From: Cognatundibacterium aquatile
Lineage (GTDB): Bacteria > Pseudomonadota > Gammaproteobacteria > Burkholderiales > Burkholderiaceae_D
DNA length: 64,000 bases
Direction: 5' to 3'
Assembly: GCF_014699135.1 (NCBI RefSeq)
Contig: NZ_JACOFT010000002.1
Span: 248,001-312,000 of the forward strand
In this document: positions 53,218 to 63,638 of the stretch, piece by piece
Layout of the letters: every line of letters begins with the position of its first letter
How positions within the stretch are numbered: position 1 is the first letter of the stretch
Notes under the pieces: generated by a model
Database searches by the model: none
What the model was told of the DNA's origin: nothing
What the model saw: the letters and a program-made list of their open reading frames with translations, nothing else
Program-made: the position numbers and the translations under genes

Positions 53218-54099
53218 ATGAAAAACAGTTCGGTTGTGCCTTATGTAGCTTTGCATTTTGCGATATTTTTGTTCGGTAGCGCGGGTGTGTTGAGTAAAGT
53301 GCTGGCGGTGTCGTCGTTATTGCTGGTGTTCGGGCGAACCTTGTTTGCCAGCCTCAGCCTGATTCCTTTGTTGCTGGTGCAGCGTGAATTTTCTTTTCGC
53401 GCGGTGCCAAAAACGGTGATCTTGTGCGGCGCTTTGTTAGCTGTGCACTGGCTGAGTTTTTTTGCCGCGATGAAGGTGGCGCCTGTCACCTATGGCCTGA
53501 TGGGGTTCTCCAGCTTTCCCTTGTTCGTGACATGGCTGGAGCCGTGGCTGTTCAAGGAAAAACGGGATGGTAAGGACTGGTACGCGGCTCTCGCCGTCGT
53601 GATCGGTATGGCCGTGATGGTCAGTGATACTGGTGGCGGCGATATTGCGAATGCGGCAGCGCAATCGCCAGTGACCGGTTTATTGCTTGGTATTTTTTCT
53701 GGATTCAGCTTTGCGTTACTGGTATTGGCAAATCGCTGGCAGGGCGGCCATATTGCGCCGTTCCGGCTGGCATTTCTGCAAAATAGCGTCGCCACTCTTA
53801 CCTTGCTGCCATTTGTGTTGGTGAATGGTGGGCTCAGCCAGATTTCTGCTAACGCATGGTGGGGGCTGGCACTGATGGGGGTTGTGTTTACTGCGATCTC
53901 GCACGGCTTGTTCATGTATAGCCTGCGCCATGTTTCTACCCGGTTTGCGAGTTTGATGACCTCGCTGGAACCAGTGTATGGAATAGCCATTGCGTATCTC
54001 GTGTTACATGAAACCCCGAATCTGCGGGCTTTGATAGGCTGCGCTATCGTGATTTCAGCGACGGTGGCAGTATCGTATTGGCACGGGAAGGCGCACTGA
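53218..54099 (+). CDS. EamA/DMT-superfamily transporter
   Basis: The roughly 293-residue inner-membrane protein has ten hydrophobic helices in two EamA repeats, with YGLMGFSSFPLFVTWLEPWL in the first and SLRHVSTRFASLMTSLEPVY in the second. Drug/metabolite exporters of this type carry amino acids or metabolites; substrate not evident. The start is uncertain (53182 or 53218). It is followed by a bidirectional terminator. Confidence 0.83.
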   Translation: MKNSSVVPYVALHFAIFLFGSAGVLSKVLAVSSLLLVFGRTLFASLSLIPLLLVQREFSFRAVPKTVILCGALLAVHWLSFFAAMKVAPVTYGLMGFSSFPLFVTWLEPWLFKEKRDGKDWYAALAVVIGMAVMVSDTGGGDIANAAAQSPVTGLLLGIFSGFSFALLVLANRWQGGHIAPFRLAFLQNSVATLTLLPFVLVNGGLSQISANAWWGLALMGVVFTAISHGLFMYSLRHVSTRFASLMTSLEPVYGIAIAYLVLHETPNLRALIGCAIVISATVAVSYWHGKAH

Positions 54100-54139
54100 A
54101 ACTGGACGAAAAACTCTGGGGCTGATTGCCCGCGGAATC

Positions 54140-54169
54140 AAAAAAGGTGAAGATATTCTTCGCCTTTTT
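54140..54169. terminator. Bidirectional intrinsic terminator
   Basis: AAAAAAGGTGAAG (54140-54152) pairs with CTTCGCCTTTTT (54158-54169) through a short AT loop. It separates the converging EamA gene and the dehydrogenase gene. Confidence 0.85.
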
Positions 54170-54207
54170 GTTTGAGTTGAGCAACGTTTAATTGCTCATG
54201 ATGCGAA

Positions 54208-55467
54208 TCAAGAGCGGGTGATAGGCAAGCCCAAATCTTCTTTCAGATCGATGTGCTTTGCTAGTTCCAGTTTCGCAATCGCATTGCGGTGAACTTCATC
54301 CGGGCCATCCGCCAGACGCAGAGTACGGTTGCCAGCCCATTGTGCTGCCAGCGGGAAATCACCAGAGACACCGCCCGCGCCGTGTGCCTGTATCGCCCAA
54401 TCCAGTACTTGTTGCGTGACATTCGGCGCCAACACTTTGATCATCGCGATTTCCGCTTGCGCATGTTTGTTGCCGACCGTATCCATCAGATACGCCGCCT
54501 TCATCGTCAATAAGCGCGCTGTATCAATCTGAATGCGGGATTCCGCAATACGCTCACGCCAGATGCTTTGCTCAGAAATTTTCTTACCGAATGCGACGCG
54601 GCTGTTCAGACGTTTGCACATCAACTCCAGTGCCCGTTCTGCCACGCCAATCGCACGCATGCAGTGATGAATACGTCCAGGGCCAAGGCGACCTTGAGCG
54701 ATTTCAAAACCACGGCCCTCGCCGAGCAGAATATTCGACGCCGACACACGCACATTCTCAAACAGGATTTCACAATGACCATGTGGCGCATCGTCGTAGC
54801 CGAAGACAGGAAGAGGGCGTTTCACCGTGATGCCCGGCGTTTTTGCATCGACTAAAATCATCGATTGCTGCGCATGGCGAGCCGCATTGAAATCGGTTTT
54901 CCCCATCAGGATATAGACGGCGCAACGCGGATCACCAGCGCCGGAAATCCACCATTTATGGCCATTGATCACATAATGATCGCCATCGCGCTCAATGCGG
55001 GTTTCCACATTGGTCGCGTCCGATGACGCGACACCAGGCTCAGTCATCGCGAAAGCCGAGCGGATTTCACCGCGCAGTAGCGGTTCTAACCATTGTTTTT
55101 TGTGTTCTTCGGTACCGTAACGTTCTATGGTTTCCATGTTGCCAGTATCCGGCGCGGAACAATTGAATACTTCCGGTGCCCAACCGACGCGACCCATGAT
55201 TTCGCACAAAGGCGCGTAATCGAGATTCGACAAACCCTCAGGTGCGCGCGCTGATTTTGGCAGGAAAAGATTCCATAAGCCTTCTGCGCGGGCTTTCGGC
55301 TTCAGATCTTCAATGATCTGCGTTGCGATCCAGCGGTTACCTTTTTCCAGTCCATTGCGGTCTATCTCTTCTTTGTAGGCTTGTTCGTTCGGATAAATAT
55401 GCTCATCCATGAAGCGCAATAATTTAGCTTGCAGTTCTTTACAGCGATCTGAGTATTCGAATTCCAT
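54208..55467 (-). CDS. Acyl-CoA dehydrogenase (ACAD10/11-like)
   Basis: The 419-residue protein has [40 protein letters not shown], the [20 protein letters not shown] region and a C-terminal [20 protein letters not shown]. It is close to bacterial relatives of ACAD10/ACAD11. In those proteins a phosphotransferase is fused to the dehydrogenase; here the phosphotransferase is the gene just upstream, so the pair likely acts in turn on hydroxyacyl-CoA. Confidence 0.87.
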   Translation of the reverse strand: MEFEYSDRCKELQAKLLRFMDEHIYPNEQAYKEEIDRNGLEKGNRWIATQIIEDLKPKARAEGLWNLFLPKSARAPEGLSNLDYAPLCEIMGRVGWAPEVFNCSAPDTGNMETIERYGTEEHKKQWLEPLLRGEIRSAFAMTEPGVASSDATNVETRIERDGDHYVINGHKWWISGAGDPRCAVYILMGKTDFNAARHAQQSMILVDAKTPGITVKRPLPVFGYDDAPHGHCEILFENVRVSASNILLGEGRGFEIAQGRLGPGRIHHCMRAIGVAERALELMCKRLNSRVAFGKKISEQSIWRERIAESRIQIDTARLLTMKAAYLMDTVGNKHAQAEIAMIKVLAPNVTQQVLDWAIQAHGAGGVSGDFPLAAQWAGNRTLRLADGPDEVHRNAIAKLELAKHIDLKEDLGLPITRS

Positions 55468-55551
55468 TTTGTCTCCGTTTTTTGTTTTTACGATGAAAAT
55501 GAATTGCCTGCTGCTTGTGTTCTTATTAAACGATAAGAACGATAAAAACCA

Positions 55552-56625
55552 TTATGCTTGTTTCTGTACGTAGCTCCAGCCCAGTTCCGCCATAGGTCTT
55601 GCCGATTCGCCAGACTTTTTCGCCTGCGCGCTGGATGCCGTCCCATCGACATACCGTTTCATGATGCCTTGCAGAATGCCTGCCATGCGGAACAGATTGT
55701 AAGCAAGATAGAAATTGAAATCTTCCAGACGTATGGTTTTACCTGTACGTTCGCAATACTTTGCGATGTATTCCTGTTCGGAAGGAATGCCCAGTGCCTT
55801 GTGATCAAGACCTGCAATGCCGCGGAACTGCCCCGGTGTCACATGCCAGCTCATGCAGTGATATGAAAAATCTGCCAGCGGATGTCCGAGTGTGGACAGT
55901 TCCCAATCCAGTATCGCCAGAATCCTTGGCTCAGTCGGATGGAACATCATATTGTCGAGACGATAGTCACCATGCACGATGCTGGTGTCGTCGCCGGCTG
56001 GAATATTATGCGGCAGCCATTCGATCAGCTTATCCATCGCTTCGATTTTTTCGGTTTCCGATGCACGGTATTGTTTCGTCCAACGATCTATCTGGCGCGC
56101 AAAGTAATTGCCTGGCTTACCGTAATCCGCCAGACCGATAGCGGCATAGTCTATGGTGTGCAGTTGAGCGATGACGCGGTTCATTTCATCGTAAATTTCA
56201 CCGCGTTGCGCTGGCGTCATGCCTGGCAGAGACTGATCCCACAGCACGCGGCCATCGACAAATTCCATGATGTAGAAAGCGCGGCCAATCACGTCTTCAT
56301 CGTCGCACAGTGCGTATTGTCTGGCAGCCGGAAAGCCGGCTTTATTCAGCGCATTCATGACCTTGAATTCGCGTTCTATCGCGTGTGCGGATGGCAGTAA
56401 TTTGGCAACCGGCCCCGGTTTGGCGCGCATCACATAACGTTGATTACCCGCGCTGAGTTTGAAGGTGGGGTTAGACTGGCCGCCTTTGAATTGTTCTACC
56501 ACCAGTTGGTCTGCTAATGAGGCATCGAAGCCTTCGACATGTTGCCGCATATAGTCAGCAAGTGCGCCTATATCGAATTTCTGACGATCAGCAACCGGCA
56601 TGGTGCCCATGAATTCTTCAAACAT
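55552..56625 (-). CDS. APH-family phosphotransferase (ACAD10/11 kinase-like)
   Basis: The 357-residue kinase-like protein has the nucleotide-binding segment YVMRAKPGP, the catalytic SIVHGDYRLDNMMFHP (HGDxxxxN) and metal-binding ILDWELSTLG. This matches the aminoglycoside phosphotransferase fold used in hydroxyacyl-CoA catabolism. The ATG at 56625 has AGGAGA upstream. It precedes the acyl-CoA dehydrogenase by 84 bases, in an operon like ACAD10/11. Confidence 0.87.
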   Translation of the reverse strand: MFEEFMGTMPVADRQKFDIGALADYMRQHVEGFDASLADQLVVEQFKGGQSNPTFKLSAGNQRYVMRAKPGPVAKLLPSAHAIEREFKVMNALNKAGFPAARQYALCDDEDVIGRAFYIMEFVDGRVLWDQSLPGMTPAQRGEIYDEMNRVIAQLHTIDYAAIGLADYGKPGNYFARQIDRWTKQYRASETEKIEAMDKLIEWLPHNIPAGDDTSIVHGDYRLDNMMFHPTEPRILAILDWELSTLGHPLADFSYHCMSWHVTPGQFRGIAGLDHKALGIPSEQEYIAKYCERTGKTIRLEDFNFYLAYNLFRMAGILQGIMKRYVDGTASSAQAKKSGESARPMAELGWSYVQKQA

Positions 56626-56716
56626 CAATGTCTCCTGGCGGATATAAATTGTTATGTGATCTTAACCCCGGATGAACTCCGGAACAGATGGCAAAAACTA
56701 TTTTAACCTAAGTAAT

Positions 56717-56726
56717 CGAACGTTCG
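56717..56726. promoter_or_regulatory. Palindromic operator candidate of the acyl-CoA operon
   Basis: CGAACGTTCG is a perfect 10-bp palindrome about 90 bases upstream of the phosphotransferase gene. Acyl-CoA catabolic operons of betaproteobacteria are often ruled by TetR-type regulators with such sites. Apart from it, the 310-base gap to serB holds no gene. Confidence 0.4.
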
Positions 56727-56938
56727 TACTATTTTTTATTTCGGTTTTATTGCGGAAGAAAACAGGCACACAGAGAGCGCCTCTCGGCATGTTGTTGTGA
56801 CAGGTTCGGTGAACTGTGTTGTGTGTCGCAACGCATAGAGGCTTCAAACTCTGAGTCTGAAGCCCTTACGCGTGAAAGCGTGAAAAATGAAATGGAGGGG
56901 TCTACCGATGGGAAACTTATAGCGAGTTCAAAACGCGT

Positions 56939-57799
56939 TCAGAATAAATTCAACACACCATCAAGCCCGACAAAGTTCAATGCGACATCGGCTTGTGCGC
57001 GAACCACGGGTTTGGCGCGAAAAGCGACAGACATGCCCGATATTTTCATCATCTTCAGATCGTTAGCACCGTCGCCCATCACGATGGCTTGATCTGGTGT
57101 GATGCCCATTTCTGCACAGACGCGTTCAACGGTTCTTTTCTTTTCATCTGCATCAACGATGCCGCCGACAACTTTGCCCGTTAGTTTGCCATTCTCGATT
57201 TCGAGTACATTGGCATGGGTATGATCGAGCTGCAGACGAGATTTCATGCGGTCGGTGAAGAAAGTAAAGCCGCCTGAGACCAGCAGGGTTTTCAATCCAG
57301 CCTGCTGTACCGCTTTCAGCATATTGTCTGCTCCCGGCGATAGTTGTAAACGCTCATCGTAGACACGTTGTAGTGCAGAGGCATCCAGTCCTTTGAGTAG
57401 CGCGACCCGGCGCGTCAGACTTTCGCGGAATTCGAGTTCACCGCGCATGGCAGCTTCGGTGATTTCTGCGACCTGTGGTTTCAGACCTTGCATATCCGCG
57501 ATTTCATCGATGCATTCGATGGTGATCAGCGTTGAATCCATGTCCATCGCCACTAATTTAAAGTCACTGAGGGCGCGTGCTTGTGTTTGCGCGGTTACAT
57601 CCAGCTCAGCATCGAAGCATTGCTGCTGTATCCGCGCCCATGCCGTATCGTCAATGCTGACGCCGTTCAGACGCAGCGCGTAGTCATTCAACTGGCTGGA
57701 TGTCGTTGCCTTGCTGTGATCGATAATTTCTTGCAGTAAAGCCTGATGCGGCCCATGAATGGGATGCTCGCCTTGTATGGTCAATTGTGTGATGGTCAT
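56939..57799 (-). CDS. serB: Phosphoserine phosphatase SerB
   Basis: The 286-residue HAD enzyme removes phosphate from phosphoserine in the last step of serine synthesis. It has an N-terminal ACT-like region (about 1-75), the nucleophile motif DMDST (Asp86, Asp88), SGGFTFF, and the metal-binding MGDGANDLKMM. It is downstream of mfd with 36 bases between, probably co-transcribed. Length is typical. Confidence 0.93.
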   Translation of the reverse strand: MTITQLTIQGEHPIHGPHQALLQEIIDHSKATTSSQLNDYALRLNGVSIDDTAWARIQQQCFDAELDVTAQTQARALSDFKLVAMDMDSTLITIECIDEIADMQGLKPQVAEITEAAMRGELEFRESLTRRVALLKGLDASALQRVYDERLQLSPGADNMLKAVQQAGLKTLLVSGGFTFFTDRMKSRLQLDHTHANVLEIENGKLTGKVVGGIVDADEKKRTVERVCAEMGITPDQAIVMGDGANDLKMMKISGMSVAFRAKPVVRAQADVALNFVGLDGVLNLF

Positions 57800-57835
57800 G
57801 AACGGATCGATAAGTAAGAAAATCTAGGTGATAAA

Positions 57836-60800
57836 TCAATGCAGCGCTTTAAGCGTAGTCTTGATTTGTGCAACCCGGCTCGCCAGGTCGGGCATGTTGG
57901 CAGTGATGCGCAGTTTGTCCTGACCATTCAAGCGGATGTGTTTATTCTTTTGTACCAGCTCGATGATGCGCATCGCATCGATCGGTGGCTGCGGTTCAAA
58001 TTGCAAAGTCGCCGCTTCGTTGTGCGCGTCGATCTTGATGATACCCAGCGGCTTGGCGGCGACCCGCAGCCTATGGGTTTCCAGCAAAGACTTAACCTGT
58101 TCCGGCAGTTTGCCGAAACGATCGATCATTTCTTCCTGCATATCATCGATGGCACTGGCTTTACTGCAATTGGCGAGGCGTTTGTATATCGACAGCCGTT
58201 CGTGGACATCGCCGCAGAAGTCGTTTGGCAATAAGGCTGGGATATGCAGATTAATCTCAGTGGTTGACGATAAAGGTGCAGCAAGATCAGGTTCTTTGCC
58301 ATTCTTCAGTGCGCGTACCGCTTCATTGAGCATATCGGAATACATCTGGAAGCCGATTTCATGCATTTCACCTGATTGATTATCACCCAGCACTTCGCCC
58401 GCACCACGGATTTCCAGATCGTGCATCGCCAGATAAAAGCCGCTGCCGAGTTCTTCCATTTGCTGAATCGCTTCCAGCCGTCGGTTCGCCTGTTTGGTCA
58501 GCCCTTGCACATCATGTACCAGCAGATACGCATAAGCCTGATGATGCGAGCGGCCAACCCGACCGCGCAACTGGTGCAACTGCGCTAGGCCGAATTTGTC
58601 GGCACGATGCATGATGATGGTATTCGCGGTCGGCACGTCGATACCGGTTTCGATAATCGTCGTACACAACAGGATGTTATGGCGTTGCGCAACGAAATCA
58701 CGCATGACTTTTTCCAGATCACGTTCATGCATCTGACCATGCGCCACCACCACGCGCGCTTCCGGCAACAGTGCCTCCAGCATGGCCTTGCGGTTTTCTA
58801 TCGTCTCCACTTCGTTGTGCAGGAAATATACCTGACCGCCGCGTTTCAATTCGCGCAGACAGGCTTCGCGTATCACAGAATCATCTTCGCTACGCACAAA
58901 AGTTTTGATCGCCAGACGTTTTTGCGGCGCGGTCGCAATAATCGAAAAATCGCGCAAACCTTCGAGTGCCATGCCCAGCGTGCGCGGAATCGGTGTCGCG
59001 GTCAGTGTTAACACATCGACTTCGGCCCGCAGCGACTTCAGCGCTTCTTTCTGACGTACGCCGAACCGATGTTCCTCATCGATGATCACCAGGCCGAGCC
59101 GGGAAAATTTTACGTCATCCGACAATAGCTTATGTGTGCCGATCACGATGTCGACGGTGCCATCGCCCATACCTTTGATCGCCAGATTGATTTCCTTGCC
59201 GGAGCGGAAACGCGATAATTCAGCGATTTTGACCGGCCAGTTAGCAAAGCGGTCGGCAAAGGTCTGTGCGTGTTGTTCAGCGAGCAGGGTGGTCGGTGCC
59301 AGAATCGCGACCTGTTTGCCACCCATGACCGCAACAAAGGCGGCGCGCAAGGCGACCTCGGTTTTGCCAAAGCCAACGTCACCACAAATCAGGCGATCCA
59401 TAGGTTTGCCTGATGTCATATCACCGATCACCGCAGTAATTGCGGCGGCCTGATCCGGTGTTTCATCAAAGCCGAAACTCTCAGCAAAAGCTTCATAATC
59501 TTTGGCTGAATATTCAAATGCGTGACCGTGACGTGCGGCACGGCGTGCATACAGATGCAGCAGTTCTGCCGCCGTATCGCGGATTTGCTGGGCCGCTTTT
59601 TTCTTCGCTTTTTCCCATTGCCCGGAACCCAGCGTATGCAAAGGCGCATCGTCCGGTGAAGCACCGGAATAGCGCGAGATCACGTGCAGTTGCGATACGG
59701 GCACGTACAGCTTGGTTTCTTTGGCGTATTCGAGATGCAGAAATTCGGTGTCGCCTTCACCCAGATCCATGCTGATCAGACCCATGTAGCGGCCAATACC
59801 ATGATTGCTATGCACAACAGGATCGCCGATTTTGAGTTCGGATAAATCGCGCACCATGTGCTCGACTTGCGTTGTGGCTTCCTGCTTTTTTCGGCCTATG
59901 CGTTTGCCACTGCCCGCATATAATTCGGCTTCCGTAATAAAGGCAAGATCGTCTGCCAGCACGAAACCGGCATGCAAGGGTGCAACGCCCAGCATGAGCT
60001 TGGCGTTGGCAGTAGCAAAGTCAGCGTAGCCTTCACACAGACTGAGCTGGATATTGTATTCATTGAAGTACTGCTGCAAGGTTTCACGACGCCCTGCAGT
60101 TTCTGCGCAAATCATCACGCGTTTATCGGTTTGCAGCAAAAATGAACGCAAATTCGTCAGCGGATCATCTGCGCGGCGGTTGACTGCAATGTCTGGCAGG
60201 AAGCCCGATACTTCAGATGCCGCAGCGTTTTTTTCGGTGTCAGCAATGACCCAGCGCGCTTGCGTTTTGAGCGCTGCAAAAAAATCTTCATCGCGCAGAA
60301 AAACAGATTCAGGCGGTAATACCGGACGCTCGCGATCCGATTTCAGAAATTGATAACGTGAACGTGTATCGGCCCAGAAACGCTGTATCGTCTCATCGAT
60401 ATTGCCGATCAGCGCGAAATGCGGCGCTTCTGGCAGATAATCGAACAGTGTAGAGGTGTGTTCAAAAAACAGTGGCAGATAGTATTCAATACCGGCAGAC
60501 GCGATGCCATTGCCTATATCTTTGTAAATGGACGAACGCGACGGATCGCCTTCAAATGTTTCGCGCCATCGGCTGCGAAACGCAACGCGTGCCGGCTCAT
60601 CCATAGGAAATTCGCGTCCTGGCAACAGGCGCACTTCCGGCACCGGATACAGCGAACGCTGGGTATCAGCATCAAAGGTGCGGATGGTTTCTATCGTGTC
60701 GCCAAATAAATCAAGTCGATACGGCAGTGCGGAACCCATAGGGAATAAATCGATCAGGCCGCCACGCACCGAATATTCGCCGGGCGACATCACCTGGCTG

Positions 60801-61267
60801 ACATGGCTATAACCCGCCAGCGTGAGTTGCAACTTCAGTTTTGCCTCATCCAGCGTGTCACCTTTTTTGAAAAAGAAGGTGTACGCTGCGAGGAATGATG
60901 GCGGTGCCATGCGCAGTAGGGCGGTGGTCGCCGGTGCCAGCAAGACATCGCAATTGCCATTCTGAATTTCATACAGACTGGCAAGGCGTTCAGAGACCAA
61001 ATCCTGATGTGGTGAAAAAGCGTCATACGGCAGGGTTTCCCAATCCGGCAGCAAATGGCAGCGCAATTCAGCGTTGAACCACGGTATCTCGTCCAGCAGT
61101 CGTTGGGCATCGCCGGGATTAGCGACGAACACGGTCAGCATACGTTTTTCTGACTTCAGCGCCGTGGCGGCTTGCGCCAGCGCGTACGCATCAGAAGAAC
61201 CATGCAGATTGGGGAGTGCCAGACGATGGCCGGGTTTTGCTAAGGATTTACTGAAATCAAATGACAT
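57836..61267 (-). CDS. mfd: Transcription-repair coupling factor Mfd
   Basis: The 1143-residue protein displaces stalled RNA polymerase and recruits UvrAB. It has a UvrB-like N-terminal module (LLPDWETLPYDAFSPHQDLV), the RNA-polymerase-interacting domain (IGDPVVHSNHGIGRYMGL), and helicase motifs GDVGFGKTEVAL, DEEHRFG, LTATPIPRTL and RGRVGRS. A C-terminal TRCF domain follows. Typical length; no defects seen. Divergent from ispD. Confidence 0.95.
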   Translation of the reverse strand: MSFDFSKSLAKPGHRLALPNLHGSSDAYALAQAATALKSEKRMLTVFVANPGDAQRLLDEIPWFNAELRCHLLPDWETLPYDAFSPHQDLVSERLASLYEIQNGNCDVLLAPATTALLRMAPPSFLAAYTFFFKKGDTLDEAKLKLQLTLAGYSHVSQVMSPGEYSVRGGLIDLFPMGSALPYRLDLFGDTIETIRTFDADTQRSLYPVPEVRLLPGREFPMDEPARVAFRSRWRETFEGDPSRSSIYKDIGNGIASAGIEYYLPLFFEHTSTLFDYLPEAPHFALIGNIDETIQRFWADTRSRYQFLKSDRERPVLPPESVFLRDEDFFAALKTQARWVIADTEKNAAASEVSGFLPDIAVNRRADDPLTNLRSFLLQTDKRVMICAETAGRRETLQQYFNEYNIQLSLCEGYADFATANAKLMLGVAPLHAGFVLADDLAFITEAELYAGSGKRIGRKKQEATTQVEHMVRDLSELKIGDPVVHSNHGIGRYMGLISMDLGEGDTEFLHLEYAKETKLYVPVSQLHVISRYSGASPDDAPLHTLGSGQWEKAKKKAAQQIRDTAAELLHLYARRAARHGHAFEYSAKDYEAFAESFGFDETPDQAAAITAVIGDMTSGKPMDRLICGDVGFGKTEVALRAAFVAVMGGKQVAILAPTTLLAEQHAQTFADRFANWPVKIAELSRFRSGKEINLAIKGMGDGTVDIVIGTHKLLSDDVKFSRLGLVIIDEEHRFGVRQKEALKSLRAEVDVLTLTATPIPRTLGMALEGLRDFSIIATAPQKRLAIKTFVRSEDDSVIREACLRELKRGGQVYFLHNEVETIENRKAMLEALLPEARVVVAHGQMHERDLEKVMRDFVAQRHNILLCTTIIETGIDVPTANTIIMHRADKFGLAQLHQLRGRVGRSHHQAYAYLLVHDVQGLTKQANRRLEAIQQMEELGSGFYLAMHDLEIRGAGEVLGDNQSGEMHEIGFQMYSDMLNEAVRALKNGKEPDLAAPLSSTTEINLHIPALLPNDFCGDVHERLSIYKRLANCSKASAIDDMQEEMIDRFGKLPEQVKSLLETHRLRVAAKPLGIIKIDAHNEAATLQFEPQPPIDAMRIIELVQKNKHIRLNGQDKLRITANMPDLASRVAQIKTTLKALH

Positions 61268-61384
61268 TGCGGCTATACAGGAAGATGCCGTAAAACGATC
61301 TTACGGAACAAGATACGCGGTTAAAATGAGCGTTCAATTATAAACGAAGGGGCAGTTAGGCATTGAAACGCCACTGATCTGATT

Positions 61385-62092
61385 ATGTCTGAAGAATTAA
61401 AACAACAGCAAGGCCAGTTGCCACGTTATGTTGCCCTGATTCCGGCAGCAGGTGTTGGTGCGCGTATGGGGGCGAACTCTCCAAAACAGTATCTGACCAT
61501 CGCTGGTAAATCGATACTGCAACATACCGTGAATGCATTTTTGAATTTTCCGGGCGTCGCTCATACCTATGTAGTGGTAAGCGAAGATGATGCTTTTGTT
61601 GACGATTACTTGCTTGCGGCAGATGGCATGACTGTTTTACGCTGCGGCGGCGCGACTCGGCGTGACAGCGTGCGGAATGGTCTGGCATATCTGGCGGATA
61701 AACTGGATGCGCAGGATTGGGTGTTGGTGCATGATGCTGCCCGTCCCGGTTTAACGTCGGCTTTATTGCAGAAATTAATCGATCAGGTCGGATCACATGT
61801 GGTCGGCGGCTTACTGGCGCTGCCGGTCGCGGATACGGTCAAACGTGTTATTAACGGCAAAGTAGAAACCATTTCCCGCGATGGTTTATGGCTGGCGCAG
61901 ACGCCGCAAATGTTCCGTTATGCGATGCTCTGCGCTGCGCTCGATCAGGCTGAGCAAGTAACCGATGAATCCAGTGCACTGGAACTCATGGGATATGCGC
62001 CGTTGCTGGTCGAAGGCCATGCCTGCAATCTGAAGGTCACTTTACCTGCTGATCTGTTGCTGGCAGCGCAGTATCTGCAAAGAAATAAGTAA
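61385..62092 (+). CDS. ispD: 2-C-methyl-D-erythritol 4-phosphate cytidylyltransferase IspD
   Basis: The 235-residue enzyme transfers CMP to MEP in isoprenoid synthesis. It has ALIPAAGVGARMGANSPKQY (CTP binding, Lys), VLRCGGATRRDSVRNGL, LVHDAARPGL and LAQTPQMFRY. Followed by ispF in the same operon, as in most proteobacteria. Confidence 0.95.
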   Translation: MSEELKQQQGQLPRYVALIPAAGVGARMGANSPKQYLTIAGKSILQHTVNAFLNFPGVAHTYVVVSEDDAFVDDYLLAADGMTVLRCGGATRRDSVRNGLAYLADKLDAQDWVLVHDAARPGLTSALLQKLIDQVGSHVVGGLLALPVADTVKRVINGKVETISRDGLWLAQTPQMFRYAMLCAALDQAEQVTDESSALELMGYAPLLVEGHACNLKVTLPADLLLAAQYLQRNK

Positions 62093-62125
62093 AACAGTTG
62101 AGAATCACTAAATTGAGGTTGTTTG

Positions 62126-62629
62126 ATGAAAAATAAGATACTTCCTTTCCGCATAGGGCAAGGTTATGACTGTCATGCACTCGTGTCTGAACGTCGGTTG
62201 ATTATCGGTGGTGTGGATATTCCGCACACGAAGGGGCTGCTTGGACATTCGGATGCCGATGTGTTGCTGCACGCGATTACCGATGCGATTTTCGGTTCCG
62301 TGGCGCTGGGTGATATCGGGCGACATTTTCCCGATACCGATCTGCGCTTTAAAGGTGCCGATTCGCGTGTGTTATTGCGTGAGGCCGTGCTGCGGTTGCA
62401 TGCGACAAGCTATGTGATCGGTAATCTGGATGCGACCATCATTGCACAGACACCGAAGATGGCGCCGCATATCGCAGCAATGGTAAAAAATATCGCCGAA
62501 GACCTGCAGGTCGATGTCAATCAGGTCAATATCAAAGCCAAGACCAATGAAAAGCTGGGTTACTTAGGGCGTGAAGAGGGTATTGCTGCGGAAGCCGTGG
62601 TGCTGGTGTTTCATGCCGATAGTCAGTAA
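62126..62629 (+). CDS. ispF: 2-C-methyl-D-erythritol 2,4-cyclodiphosphate synthase IspF
   Basis: The 167-residue enzyme cyclises CDP-ME-2P in the MEP pathway. It has the zinc ligands in GYDCHAL and [20 protein letters not shown], then [11 protein letters not shown], and [19 protein letters not shown]. The ATG at 62126 follows a TTG codon that also keeps the frame. It lies 33 bases after ispD. Confidence 0.95.
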   Translation: MKNKILPFRIGQGYDCHALVSERRLIIGGVDIPHTKGLLGHSDADVLLHAITDAIFGSVALGDIGRHFPDTDLRFKGADSRVLLREAVLRLHATSYVIGNLDATIIAQTPKMAPHIAAMVKNIAEDLQVDVNQVNIKAKTNEKLGYLGREEGIAAEAVVLVFHADSQ

Positions 62630-62678
62630 GCTGTTCGGCTAAAGCTGAAATAGTTGGAATAAAAAAGGAAAACAAAAA

Positions 62679-62951
62679 ATGAAACATGAAAATCTGAAAC
62701 AGCTGCTGGCTGAAGCACATCAACAACTGGCGGGAACAGAAAAAGTCGACGATGAGTTAAAAGCTTTACTGGAAAATTTAAATCAGGACATTCATCAGGT
62801 GCTGACTTCCGATCAGACGCATGATGTATCTGTGTTTGATACGCTGAGCGAACGCTCTCTTGCCTTGTCGGCAAAATTCGCTGCCGAACATCCTAAGCTG
62901 GAACCCGTGTTGCGTGAATTAGGTTCTATGCTGGCGAAGATCGGCGTTTGA
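62679..62951 (+). CDS. DUF4404 family protein
   Basis: The 90-residue all-helical protein begins MKHENLKQLLAEAHQQLAG and ends EHPKLEPVLRELGSMLAKIG, the DUF4404 pattern. Soluble; function unknown. It has AAGGAAAAC upstream of ATG and is followed by a strong terminator. May be read through from ispF. Confidence 0.75.
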   Translation: MKHENLKQLLAEAHQQLAGTEKVDDELKALLENLNQDIHQVLTSDQTHDVSVFDTLSERSLALSAKFAAEHPKLEPVLRELGSMLAKIGV

Positions 62952-62978
62952 ATTTGCTGTCTGAACAAGCGATACAAG

Positions 62979-63019
62979 AAAAAGCCACGATTTGTCATTG
63001 ACGAAATCGTGGCTTTTTT
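62979..63019. terminator. Bidirectional intrinsic terminator
   Basis: AAAAAGCCACGATTT (62979-62993) pairs with AAATCGTGGCTTTTTT (63004-63019) around a 10-base loop. It separates the DUF4404 gene from the converging rlmI-like gene. Confidence 0.9.
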
Positions 63020-63062
63020 GCGTCTTCGTTCAACAGCAAAGGCCGAATTTCATAGGCCGGGC

Positions 63063-63638
63063 TCAATCAAACCCGTATTCTTCCGGCGGTGCTTCGCCTG
63101 CGAGGGCGCTGGAATTCCAAGGCAAACCTTCACCTTTGCGTACCAGTTCATCCGCATACTCATACACGTTCGGGCAACCAGTTTCGGCGATCAGTGTTTT
63201 GACGATGGTGACTTTCCAGGCATCCACACACGCCGCCTGAAATTGGCAGACCAGATAGCCAGGCTTGTTGCCGTAAAAATCGACCAGTAAGCCCGGCAAC
63301 TGATCGGCTTCGGCATTAATCAGGCGTTTTGTGCTGCCCGCTTTGCTTTTGATTGCACGCGATTTCGCTAACGCAGCCTGAACCCGGCGCTTGATCATGG
63401 CATGATCCACCGCTTCTTTTTCATCGAGCGTCCAGATCCGGGCGCGAATTTGCGATTTAGGGCTCCATCCTGCGCGTGCCAGAAACTGGCCGGAAGAGGA
63501 ACGAACCAGCGCCGTTGCGCCGGATTTGATTCGCTCGCCAAATTTACCGTCTATGCGTTCGATGGCAGAAAGGTAAATCCAGGGTTGCCCCTCCAGTAAT
63601 GCTTTTTCTTTGCCTTGTTTGATCGTAATGATGAGCAT
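63063..63638 (-). pseudogene. Truncated RlmI-like 23S rRNA methyltransferase gene
   Basis: The 191 codons hold the PUA domain (MLIITIKQGKEKALLEGQPW...SQIRARIWT) and the linker with LINAEADQLPGLLVDFYGN, up to GEAPPEEYGF. Intact RlmI has about 396 residues; the whole SAM-dependent methyltransferase domain that should follow is missing. A normal terminator comes directly after the stop. No methyltransferase motif appears downstream in any frame. It is probably a deletion relic, though a stand-alone RNA-binding protein cannot be excluded. Confidence 0.6.
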
